From Primula veris (taxonomy: Eukaryota > Streptophyta > Magnoliopsida > Ericales > Primulaceae): a DNA stretch of 64,000 nt. Numbering within the stretch: position 1 is the stretch's first letter; each line of letters opens with the position of its first letter. The notes beneath the pieces were generated by a model, which worked only from the letters and a program-made list of their open reading frames with translations, did not search any database and was not told the DNA's origin. This document shows positions 1-10,009 of the stretch, piece by piece. The position numbers were made by a program, and so were the translations under genes. The stretch spans positions 6,634,001-6,698,000 of the forward strand of contig OY821751.1 of NCBI GenBank assembly GCA_963682055.1, written 5' to 3'.

Positions 1-590
1 GGTTATGTAAAGAAATTTTAATTCTTTTATGAGTTATTACCAGATAACACTGGTTTTCTCGAATATTTTATAACTCAAAAAGGTACGGCATGACCTACAT
101 GAGTATAAGGCCTCATAGTTGACAAATCAATTTGATTTTACCAAAGATTTCGATTTGGAACGACAGGTCTAGAATCGTTGTCACTGAGTACTCTTTTAGG
201 CAAGTAGTTGGTGAAATTATGTGGTACACTGTTACCCAGTATTTCCAGAAAACCAACTACACCACAAGTATTGCCTAAAATTTCATAATTTAAATTTTGG
301 TCACATTTGTTAAAGAAATTTGATCAAAGCACTTTAAATTATTTCAAGAAATTTCGTAAACAGGCAAACCATAATCCAAAGTATGATCCAAATGGAAAAA
401 TAATAATCCAAATAGAAAACATAATTCATATTAGCGAAAAAAATGGCTCAATGATTTATCAAAATCAATAAAGAAAAGTACCAAACTCATTTGAGCCACA
501 AAACCGGGGGTCTCAACAGTTTCATTTCTGTTAGCTTTAACTACATTAACATCGATTTTTCCACATTTTGTATAAGGTTGTTTGCGATGA
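1..590 (-). mobile_element. Inverted fragment of the short-LTR copia family (gag-distal region)
   Basis: Read on the minus strand, this stretch matches 49150-49742 almost throughout. Shared landmarks include the block around 'CCGGTTTTGTGGCTC', 'CACCACAAG' and 'GTCACTGAGTACTC'. It differs by many substitutions and small indels and has no usable reading frame. It runs off the left edge of the window, so its true extent is unknown. It is an old, opposite-strand relative of the element at 45.7-59.9 kb, not a recent copy. Confidence 0.8.
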
Positions 591-761
591 TGACTTAATT
601 TTTTGTGTTGCTACCACATCTTTTAACTTGCGCGTCCATACTAGCTCTTCGACATGGATACCATCTTGTTGAAAGCAAAGTGATTGATATGTTTACTTTA
701 ATATACATAGTATTTATAAATGTAAAGAAGATATATGAAAGATTGTATTTGACTTTACAAA

Positions 762-828
762 TTTCAAAATACATGTATTTGTTTTCAAAATACATGTATT
801 TGTTTTCAAAATACATGTATTTGTTTAA
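762..828. repeat. 21-bp tandem repeat, three copies
   Basis: Three copies of a 21-bp unit containing the palindrome AAATACATGTATTT lie head to tail. The surrounding 591-1318 is AT-rich and I see no gene there. Small ORFs across this repeat, on both strands, are products of the repeat itself. Confidence 0.85.
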
Positions 829-1318
829 CTAAACTTTTGATACATTCATTTGTTTGTTTTAACTTATAATGAACCATGTATATGTATATAATATTATGTA
901 AATACATATAGTTTTTATTTTTTTAATATGTAAACTCTATATAGGAATAACCTCTCTATAATAATATTTTTTTCATTATCTCCACAATATATGACTGTAT
1001 ACATGTTTTTACTGTAACACCAAACTTGCAATGCATGAGAATAAGAAGAAAATATGGTTGGGAAGTTAAGTAAAGTAACGATATAATTAATCATTATTGA
1101 GTAATTATTGATTTCTCTTGATTATAACATAATGTTGCTTCAATGAATTTACGTCCAAAAGTAGCTGGCTCTGCCTACTACAAAAGCAAAATTTAATACT
1201 CTAAAGTAAATACAGTGTGTATACATACAACCGTTAGTAATCAAATTAGGGCCTCGCAATTAGCTTACCGAGCCTAAAAAAATAAGGAATTATTAAACCT
1301 TAAGCCCTACTCTTTACT

Positions 1319-2093
1319 GGGGGTGTCAATTTTACCCAACCCAACCCAACCCAACCCATTCTGATCCGACCCAACGATTTTTGGGTATTCGCTTAACAGT
1401 TTTAGCGGTTCTCTTATTATATACGGGCGGGTCTATATAAGTTTTTTTTACTTATTATACCCGACCTATACCCGTATTTGTAATGGGTATAACGGTTATC
1501 GGTGCATGCATTTACCCAAAATACCCAAAATTCGTAAAATTTATTATACTTTTTTAATTAGATGTTATTTTTTAAATGGTATTTTTACATATTGATAATG
1601 AATATATTTTTTCAAGATATTTCTTAACTTACTTGTTAAAAATAAATAAAGTAATTATGTACTATCAATTTTTTTGTTTTATATTGGTCAACAATTTATT
1701 TGGTTGATTACTGAAATAACGTATACATTACACAGTCAATTAAACATTACAAACTAATGATTCTATTTTTCATTTTCTTAATTACCCATTTTATTATTAA
1801 TGATTTTCCTAAATTATTAATAAAGATAGACTGAATTAAAAATAAATCGTAAAACTTGTAATCACAACAAAGATTAACAACTATTTTTTTATTAAATGGT
1901 GGAAAAAACTCATATTTTTATATTATTAATGATAAATATATAAAAATATGGAAAAAAAACCCACAAGAAATAAAAGAAAAAAAATAAATGAGCGTCAACT
2001 AATGAAAAACAAAACAAGTATAAAAATATCATATAAACTAATTGTTCGATGTTAAATCTTGAAACGTGTCTTCGCATATATTCAATTTTCGTT
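1319..2093. mobile_element. Left part of a DNA element with GGGTGTCAA end and ACCCA repeats
   Basis: It begins GGGGGTGTCAATTTTACCC, followed by ACCCA-type repeats and several GGGTAT/TACCC blocks, then AT-rich filler up to the copia insertion. Ends of this kind are common on plant non-autonomous elements, often hAT-like. Material of similar character (GCGGGTCGG, GTCGGGTCC, CATACCCACCCC) resumes right after the copia element at 11540, so the copia element probably landed inside this one. I could not find a convincing terminal pair or target duplication. Confidence 0.4.
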
Positions 2094-2098
2094 GCACA
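2094..2098. repeat. Target-site duplication GCACA (left)
   Basis: GCACA directly precedes the TG that opens the left LTR and is repeated exactly after the CA that closes the right LTR (11535-11539). A 5-bp duplication is normal for Ty1/copia insertion. Confidence 0.95.
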
Positions 2099-2737
2099 TG
2101 TTGGAAAAACATGTTAAATACATGGGTGTTTCCGAATGGTCCCTGGACCAACTTTGAGTCATTTTTACATTCGACAGCGCTAAGTTGTTTATACCATACT
2201 CAACGTGGCTGAGTAGCCCGTGTGACGAGATTCGCAACGGTATATCGCATGACCTATTTGGAGAATGGGTGTGAATACAAAGTTGGGCTCTCGAAAGCTC
2301 AATTCTGGAAAAAACGAAATGGTAATGGAAAACCATTTAGAATAATCCCATATTGGAAGATTGAGAGTCAATTTCACAATATAAATACAATAACTACCCA
2401 TGTAGTTGTTAAACTAATAAAGTCCACATACCCATGAATGGGTTAGTGTGTACCACACACGCGCGCTCGCTCGTGTCTCGTGTCTCGGGTCGTAGGCTTG
2501 GGCTTGGGCTTTGGGATTTGAGATTTCGGATTTGGGGAATGTCTTGGGTCTCGGGTCTTGGAACCCGAATAGGGAGTTTTGTATAAAATACAAAACAGTC
2601 CCTAGAGTTTTCAGCAACAGAAACGCCAACAATAAATGAGATTAAATGCTGCGGTTTCAGAATTAAATTGAGCAGATTCTGGGGGTGTAACTCCCAGAAT
2701 TAATGACCAACATTATGGCTGCGGTTTCTATAGAGGC

Positions 2738-2744
2738 TATAAAA
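2738..2744 (+). promoter_or_regulatory. LTR TATA box
   Basis: TATAAAA followed by GGC and a pyrimidine-rich stretch, then the likely start of R roughly 30 bases on. The right LTR has the identical box at 10660-10666. Confidence 0.7.
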
Positions 2745-3127
2745 GGCAGCCCTCCCCCTCTCATTTCAACACACCAGAATACACACAACTCACTCACAGC
2801 TTAGCATACATATATAGAGAGAGAACCGCACCACAGCTCGACCTGTGGTTCGGTGCCGGTTTCCATACGAGCCACTCAGTGACAAGAGTTGTACCTTGGG
2901 AACAAAGTTCCGAAACCAGAAACCTTTAAAGGTGGTTCAGGAAATATTGTTTAAGAGAAACTGCCCAGCAGTTGCCTCTCTTTTTTATTCCGTTCTTTCA
3001 ATTCAGTACCTTTAAATTCTGTAATTTACTTTTCTGTACTATTTCTTTTCTGTATTTACATTTCAGTACTGTTTATTTTCAGTCTTTCGATTCTGTAATT
3101 TACTTTTCAGTTCTGTAATTTCCAGTA

Positions 3128-3440
3128 TTTACAAAACAGTCCGGCAGTTTGTTTATTTACAAAACCAGTCCGGCAGTTTGTTTAATTACAAAACCAGTCT
3201 GACAGTTTGTTTATTTGTTAAAACAGTCCGACAGTTTGTTTATTTGTTAAAACAGTCCGGCAGTTTGTTTATCTGTTAAAACAGTCCAGCATTTTGTTTT
3301 ATTGTCAAAACAGTCCAGCAGTTTAGTAATTATACTATTCTGTCTGGCAGTTTGTTTAATTGTCAAAACAGTCCAGCAGTTTAGTAATTATACTATTCTG
3401 TCTGGTAGTTTGTTTAATTGTCAAAACAGTCCAGCAGTTT
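3128..3440. repeat. 28-30-bp tandem array inside the left LTR
   Basis: About nine units built on CAGTCC(G/A)GCAGTTTGTTT plus an A/T spacer. They lie between the TATA box and the AATAAA, so the transcript would contain them. The counterpart in the right LTR spans about 11050-11371 and differs by single substitutions and small indels. Confidence 0.85.
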
Positions 3441-3952
3441 AATAGTTTGTATTAAATTTGTCTGGAATTTAAATTAGTGTAATTTTAATTCTGTTGAGTC
3501 AGGAATTGTAAATTATATTCCAATTGTGAGAAATAAAATTGTTTATTTCCATTGCAGTCATTTGTTCGTTACTTTATTTCTTTTCGATATAGTACCAAAA
3601 CCAACAATCTTAAACAATATTATTTTTTGGTTTTACTAATTTCGAAAAGAAAAAGGACTTTTTCTTTTATTTTATTTTGTTGACGTCTCGGTTTTTATTC
3701 TCGCAAAATCATTGCTAGTTTACTAGAAATTGAAATTTGCACATAGAATAAATCCGAATTGGTTTTAATCTTCTTATTCTAGAATACTATAAAGAATTCT
3801 TAGTGAAATCAAAAGTGATTTGATTTTCACGCTAGAATATCTTTTTATTGTTTTATTCTTTTGAAGCAAACTAATTAAGTTATAATTATTATTTGCGATT
3901 AAGAATTTAGTTTTCTTGCGAGAAACTAAACGGGATAATTTTGTCATTTCAG

Positions 3953-5054
3953 ATGACTAATGAGGATCAAACACCCACCGTTCCTTTGGGAGACGTGCAT
4001 GGCGCACTTGTGATTGGTAGTAGCCATAACAATGCGAGCGCTGCGACTGGGGGGGCTCAGGCTGAGGCTGAGGCCGAAGCTGCTGCGGCAAAGGCTGCGG
4101 CTGACGCCGCTGCGGCAGAGGCCGATGCTATGGCTGCGGCTGCGGCCGCAGCACAGGCTGCTGCTAAGGCTGCGGCCAAGGCAGCGCTTGTGGCTGCGGC
4201 CAGGGCAAAGGGCAAGGCTCCGGCGACGCCGTCTATGCCAAAGTTGCCAACCTCTCATTTAGAGAAACCGGAAAAGTTTAGGGGCAACAACTTCAAACGT
4301 TGGCAGCAAAAGATGCTGTTTTACTTAACTGCCCTTAATCTGACCCATTTTCTCAAGGAGATTGCACCCGTCCTAAGCGAGGACGATGAGGACGTGCAGA
4401 CGGTTTCGGCGGTGGAAGCATGGAAACACGGCGACTACTTATGCCGAAACTACATCCTGTGTGCTCTGGATGACACTCTCTTCAGTGTATTCGAGCCCAA
4501 GGCTTCTGCAAAGGAGCTTTGGGAGTCTCTCGAAAGAAAGTACAAAGTGAATAATGCTGGCGCAAAGAAATTTGTCATCACGGACTTTCATGAGTACATG
4601 ATGACTGATGGGAAGAGTGTTATCGAGCAGGTTGGGGAACTCCAACTCATATACCATAGGCTTGAGGTTGAGGGGCTAGTTATCAATGAACCTTTCCAAG
4701 TGGCATTAATGATTGAGAAACTGCCACCTTCTTGGAAAGAGTTTCAAAACTACCTGAAACACAAGTGAAAGGCTATGACCTTGGAGGGACTCATTGAGAG
4801 GCTCAATGTTGAGCAAAGCAACCGTCGATCCGGAAGGAAAGGCGGTGGTGGAGCAGGCAACGCGGTTGCCAAGGCCCATGTGGTTGAGGACGCTGGGTCT
4901 AAGCGAAAACGCTTTGACAGCGGTGTCGGTGCTTCTCTCAAGAAGAAATTCATAGGAGATTGCTTTGTGTGCAACAAACCGGGCCATCGTGCCGCGGATT
5001 GTAAGATGCGCATCGACAAGCCCAACCACCCCCCCCCCCCCCCCCCCCCCCCCC
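3953..5054 (+). pseudogene. gag: gag of the 9.4-kb copia element (broken)
   Basis: The ATG at 3953 is the first good start; the upstream in-frame TTG at 3941 is not a plausible plant start. Residues ~29-88 are very alanine-rich with Glu/Lys, a low-complexity insert I do not recognise in other copia Gags. The Gag core follows (LEKPEKFRGNNFKRWQ...), typical of plant copia capsid proteins. An in-frame TGA at 4766-4768 interrupts it after 271 aa, and the same frame continues at once. A CCHC zinc knuckle, CFVCNKPGHRAADC, lies at 4961-5002. The frame then runs into a 26-base C tract (5029-5054), after which the pol frame is one register off. The product would be the virus-like-particle protein; as it stands it cannot be made whole. 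Confidence 0.9.
5029..5054 (+). repeat. Homopolymer of 26 C at the gag/protease frame change
   Basis: An uninterrupted C run (prolines if translated) sits just after the zinc knuckle. Upstream coding is in the frame of 3953, downstream coding in the frame of 5053, so the run carries the frame change. Its length may also be unreliable in the assembly. Confidence 0.9.
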
Positions 5055-6141
5055 AAAACGGAAGTTCCAAGGAAAAGGGAGGAAGAGGGCACCTGCTCAG
5101 GCTAATGTGGCTGAGGGAGGAGATGATGCTGGACAAGACTACATGCACCTGAGTGCTGTGATTTCTGAAGTGAACCTGGTGGGGAGCAACCCAAATGAAT
5201 GGTGGCTGGACACATGCGCCACCAGTCACATCTGTGCCAGCAAATGGATGTTCAAGACCTATACGGCCATGGACAATGAGAGCTGCTTCATGGGGAACTC
5301 GGCTACTTCCAGGGTGGAAGGAAAAGGAACCGTGCTGCTGAAGATGACATCGGGAAAGGAGCTCACACTGAATGGCGTGCTCCATGTGTCGGAAATTCGC
5401 AAGAATCTGGTTTCCGGGTCTGTTATGGTGAACAAAGGATTTAAACTTGTATTTGAATCTGCTAAAATTGTAATCACCTTAAATGGAATGTATGTAGGCC
5501 GTGGCTATATGACCAACGGCATGTTTAAATTAAATGTTGGTACTCCGACTCCTAAAGCCGAGTTAGCTATTGAGGGTACTAAGGCTGAGGCCAGTACCAA
5601 TAATAATGTAATCGTTAATGTTGCCTAAGTGGCCAATAAAACTTCATTTGCTTATTCTTGTGATTCATTTAATTTATGGCATGGTAGATTAGGTCATGTG
5701 AATACTAATTCAATGAAGAAATTAATATCACTAAATCTACTGCCAAGTTTTGTCTTCAATAAACAACATAAATGTGAGATTTGTGTTGAGCCAAAATTAA
5801 CCAAGTCTTCGTATCAACATATTGAACGAATTACTGAACCTCTCGGTCTAATAGACACGGATGTATGCGACTTAAAGTTTATACAAACGCGAGGAGGGAA
5901 AAAGTATTTCATCACGTTTATAGATGACTGTACTAGATACTGCTATGTCTACTTAATGAGAAGTAAAGACGAAGCGGTAGAGAAATTCGCTCTTTATAAG
6001 ACCAAAGTAGAAAATCAACTCAATAAAAAGATTAAAATGTTGAGGAGTGATAGAGGCGGTGAATACGAGGCACCTTTTCCGCAGATATGTGCAGAAAATG
6101 GTATTATACATCAAACCACAGCCCCATACTCTCCGGAGTAG
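5055..6141 (+). pseudogene. pol: Protease and integrase region of the copia element (broken)
   Basis: After the C run the new frame gives a basic linker and the aspartic protease site [12 protein letters not shown] (active-site Asp codon at 5209). The usual Gly after D-T/S is Cys here. A TAA at 5626-5628 breaks the frame. The same frame continues into the GAG-pre-integrase zinc domain (LWHGRLGHVN ... CEIC) and the integrase core, with the acidic residues in DTDVCDLK, RSDRGGEYE and SPE. A TAG at 6139-6141 follows the third acidic residue at once, and a one-base loss near 6154 moves the rest to another frame. Integrase would insert the cDNA copy; this one is inactive. Confidence 0.9.
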
Positions 6142-6155
6142 AATGGGGTTGCCGG

Positions 6156-7135
6156 CGTAAGAATAGGACGCTCAAGGAAATGATGAATGCTATGTTAATA
6201 AGTTCTGGGTTACCCCAGAACATGTGGGGGGAAGCACTGCTTTCCTCCAATTATGTATTGAACAAGCTACCGCATAAGAAGCGTGATAAACCACCTTATG
6301 AACTATGGAAAGACCATCGGCCGAGCTATAAATTCTTAAAGGTTTGGGGTTGTCTTGCGAAGGTCCTTGTCTCGCTTCCGAAAAGAACGAGAATAGGGCC
6401 GAAGACGGTCGACTGTGTGTTCATAGGATATGCACACAATAGTAGTGCTTATCGTTTTCTCGTGCACAAGTCGGATAATCTCAATGTGCATGTAGATACT
6501 ATCATTGAAGCTCGAGAAGCTTCTTTCTTCGAGGAGATCTTTCCCCGCAAGTCTTCCATAACTGTAGAGACTGAGGAGTCAAACAGTGAGGAAAATGTTG
6601 GGGCTAGTGAACCGTTGGAGGAAGAAGAAGAAGAGCATCGACGTATTAAAAGGGCTAGAAAGGAAACGTCTTTCGGTCCAGATTTTGTAACCTTCAGGAT
6701 AGAAGGCGAACCGGCGACATTCAAACAAGCAGTGTCATCCCCGGAAGCCCAATATTGGGAGGAAGCGATCAACAATGAGGTTGAATCGATATTACAAAAT
6801 CACACTTGGGAACTAGTGGATTTACCACCCGGGTGTAAGCCACTAGGACACAAGTGGATCTTCAAGAGGAAGAGAAAGCTCGATGGAACGATCAAGAAAT
6901 ACAAGGCGAGGCTTGTAGTGAAAGGTTTTAGACAAACCGAAGGTGTCGACTATTTTGACACCTATGCTCCTGTCTCCAGGAAGACGTCAATCTGGATAGT
7001 CATTACTCTCGCGACACTGTTCGATCTGGAAATACATCAAATGGATGTTAAAATGGCGTTCTTGAATGGTGAGCTGGAAGAGGAAATTTACATGGAACAA
7101 CTGGAAGGGTTTGTGGTTCCAGGTAAAGAGAATAA
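6156..7135 (+). pseudogene. pol: Integrase C-terminus and first part of reverse transcriptase
   Basis: This continues the polyprotein in the third frame: the integrase tail (NRTLKEMMNAMLISSG...), a Glu-rich linker, then the RT_LTR-copia domain, with HTWELVDLPPGCKPLGHKW, KARLVVKGFRQTEGVDYF and QMDVKMAFLNG. The frame is cut at 7135 by the solo LTR. The duplicated AATAA on each side shows the RT was continuous before that insertion and resumes at 8312. Confidence 0.92.
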
Positions 7136-8311
7136 TGTTGAACTTAGAGTTCAATAATAGATTTTGATTATAACTTTGATTATGTTTTTAATAATTTTAC
7201 GATTTCGATGATATAACGCTTGTCTTTTCCAAAAGTAGTAAATGAAAATTTCAGAACACCAGAAAGATAGAGCACAGAAAAACTAAGCCACAGGTTCAAG
7301 CGGAACCAGAATCGGAGCTATAACGAAGAAGTTATGGGCTTTCGAAGTTTAACGAGAAAACCGGTAATACTGAAGAAACGACCGATCGTCTGTAAAAAAC
7401 GACCGATCGTTTTTTGTCAAAATTCTTCCAGTGAGGACGTCGAAAAAACGACCGATCGTTTCTCAGAAAAAATGACCGATCGTTTTCTGAAAACGACCGA
7501 TCGACTGTAGAAACGATCCGATCGTTTTCTGCAGATTTCGAAAACAGTTTTTCAGCTTATTCTGGAAAGTTGCTTAAAACCTTTGAATAAAAGCCTCAAA
7601 CACTTTCAACGGTCATATACAGAAAAACAGACTTTGGTGATTATATAAACCACCCCAATTCACTTTCCAAAGTTACCAATAACATCTATTCTCAACCTAT
7701 CATCATCCTTCAACCTCTATCTATACAAAACCCAAAATTCACCATTTTGGTGAATATATTCGAAAAAAGAGTGAAATTAAGGAGAAAGCGATTCAAGCTC
7801 GAACAACATCAAATACTCACCAATTAGCTTATTTAGAAGCAAATAAAATTGTGAGTGTAGTTACATTGTTGTAACAAATTTTGTAAAGAGTGAAATTATA
7901 AACTCATTTGTGAGCGAGTGATCGGGTAGAGGCTTTGTAAGCAAGTGAAGCTTAAAAGCTCTAGGTCATTTCATTCGGGACACTCATAGAGTGAGGGGGA
8001 GCTTAATCGGTTGATTAGCTCGATAGGATTGTAATATTTTTAGTGAAATACTCAGTAGTACCGAGGAGAGGACGTAGGCCGTTTTGCCGAACCTCTATAA
8101 ATCACGGTGTCATTTTCTTCCTTAACTTTTACTTTCCGCAACTTATATTTTGTTTATTTTATTGCTTGCGTTTGATTTGTTTAACGTTATTAACGCTTAA
8201 GCTTAGAATTGTGAAAGTTGGGTTGTTAGTTGCACTTAGATTTTTAATTAGGCGAAAAGCGCCATAAACCTTATTCACCCCCCCTCTAAGGTTTAGCCAC
8301 ACGGGCCAACA
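7136..8311 (+). mobile_element. Solo LTR of a SIRE-like copia family (copy 1)
   Basis: 1176 bp from TGTTGAACTTAG to GGGCCAACA, flanked by AATAA on both sides (7131-7135 and 8312-8316). No internal retroviral sequence is present, so it is the product of LTR-LTR recombination. It carries five GACCGATCG motifs plus a variant, all between 7379 and 7537, and a TATATAA at 7642-7648. Its end (TTATTCACCCCCCCTCTAAGG) is shared with the solo LTR at 45842-47097 and with the full SIRE-like LTR at 50324. It lies in the same orientation as its host element. Confidence 0.95.
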
Positions 8312-8669
8312 AATAAGGTGTGTAAACTTGTGAAGTCCTTGTATGGACTTAAACAAGCACCTAAACAATGGCACGAAAAATTTGATAGAGTGATGCTATC
8401 AAATGATTTTCGAATAAACGAGTGTGACAAATGCGTTTACGTAAAAGGAAATGAAAAAGACTACGTAGTAGTCTGCCTCTACGTAGATGACATGATTATA
8501 ATAGGGAGTATTGATAACATCAACTCCACTAAGAAAATGTTGTCACAAAAATTCGAGATGAAAGACTTGGGTGTCACTGATGTTATACTTGGTATGAAAA
8601 TTACCAAGACATCAGACGGATATGCGCCATCTCAAACTCACTATGTCAGGCAGATGCTTGAAAAATTTT
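8312..8669 (+). pseudogene. pol: Second part of reverse transcriptase of the copia element
   Basis: RT resumes directly after the solo [22 protein letters not shown], then the catalytic YVDDM at 8480-8494, then [14 protein letters not shown]. The frame ends in TGA at 8669-8671, next to a T run. The same protein continues in another frame, so a one-base gain in that run is the likely break. Confidence 0.93.
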
Positions 8670-9533
8670 GATAAAGATAGTAGAGCTACATCCAGAACTC
8701 CGATAAAGATCTCAACCACCCTGAAAAAGAATTTTGGGGAGAGTGTGAGACAATTGGAATACTCTCGAATAATAGGCAGTCTGATGTACGTCATGAACTG
8801 TACTAGACCAGACATAGCCAACTCAGTGAGTAGACTGAGTAGGTACACCAATAATCCCAATGAGGAACACTGGAAGGCCATCATGAGACTTCTCAGATAC
8901 ATGAGATACACAGCCGACCGAGGGTTGCATTATACCAGATATCCAGCTGTACTGAAAAGGTATTCTGATGCAAACTGGATCTCGGATTCCAACAGTACAC
9001 GATCCACTAGCGGATATGTGTTCGTGATGGGAGGAGCAGCTGTCTCATGGAGATCATTCAAGCAGACCTGCATAGCTAGATCAACTATGGAATCCGAGTT
9101 CATAGCGTTGGATCTAGCAACAGAAGAGGCTGACTGGCTGAGAAGCTTTCTGGAAGGAATTCCAATGTGGCCGAAACCTGTCCCAGCAATAAGCATGCAC
9201 TGCGATAGTCAGTCGGCTATTGGGCGGGCGCAAGATCATATGTATAATGGAAAGTCCCGACATATTCGTCGGAGACATAAATCCGTAAGAGAATTGTTAG
9301 CTAACGGTGTGGTGTCATTAGATTTTGTGAGATCTAAAGACAATATAGCGGATCCATTTACAAAAGGCTTGACTCAGGTAGGAGTTGAAGTTTCATCGAG
9401 GGGAATGGGGTTGAAGCCCATCAAACGGGAAACCTCCTCAGAGGCAACCCAACCCGAACTGGATTCTCCAGCGTCGGGTTCAATGGGAAAACCGAACTGT
9501 GGGGGTGACCGAACAAAGCACTCGGGAACTTAA
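8670..9533 (+). pseudogene. pol: RNase H and C-terminus of the copia element
   Basis: This frame carries the connection region ([19 protein letters not shown]) and the copia RNase H with all its acidic residues: [24 protein letters not shown] and [15 protein letters not shown] Ser/Pro-rich tail of about 45 residues follows and ends at 9533. The segment itself is open over 280 residues although upstream parts are broken. RNase H removes template RNA during reverse transcription. Confidence 0.92.
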
Positions 9534-9997
9534 GTTCCCAATCCATTTCTAGGATGAAAGAGTGATAGACCTAGACCATCTTAAGGGTGAGCATGAGGCT
9601 CTTAATGAAAACAAGTATCTCGAAGGTCAAGAGGGGTGAGTCAGGACACCCTTGACTTGAAATCACCTATGACGAGTGTGTATGGCCGATACTATGTGAT
9701 GAGCCATGGGCTAAATCACTAGAGCACTCGGTTGAATTTTGCCAATGCAGTCCACGGCCAAATATGGACAACAACCAAAGGGCTTAGTAAGTGGTGTAGA
9801 GAGAACACTGTGTGCGCATTACCCTGGTATGCACAAACGCTAAAGGGTTCAAGGCTTAAAGGCTACCCAATAGTAGCATATCATATTTTACGTCACTACG
9901 GCAGGTTCAAGGCGCGCGCTACCTGTCCTTATGTAGTGAACTCTTGCGGTTCTCTCGTATGCATTTAGGATCATTTTTATTTTCAGCCAATTGCATT
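9534..9997 (+). other. Untranslated 3' internal region of the copia element
   Basis: Between the pol stop and the polypurine tract there is about 460 bp with no open frame that I trust. A 78-codon ORF at 9732 has no recognisable domain. Such a 3' leader is usual in this type of element. Confidence 0.6.
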
Positions 9998-10009
9998 CAT
10001 GTGGGGGAT
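9998..10009 (+). promoter_or_regulatory. Polypurine tract of the copia element
   Basis: CATGTGGGGGAT abuts the TG of the right LTR. This is the usual position and composition of the plus-strand primer in plant copia elements. Confidence 0.85.

Larger units (their letters stand above)
2099..3606 (+). repeat. Left LTR of the 9.4-kb copia element
   Basis: It opens TGTTGG and ends CCAACA. A TATAAAA box at 2738-2744 and an AATAAA at 3532-3537 place U3 upstream of about 2768 and R/U5 downstream. From about 3128 to 3440 it carries around nine degenerate 28-30-bp units of the type CAGTCCGGCAGTTTG, two of them enlarged by an inserted block (TAATTATACTATTCTG). The same array is in the right LTR, so it belongs to the LTR proper. 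Confidence 0.95.

Noticed and set aside
1319..1560. Telomere-like repeat
   Set aside because: The units are ACCCA, not CCCTAAA, and too few; they belong to a transposon end.
4750..5385. 211-aa minus-strand ORF opposite gag
   Set aside because: It runs antisense to recognised gag/protease coding sequence, includes a poly-Gly run from the C tract and has no domain.
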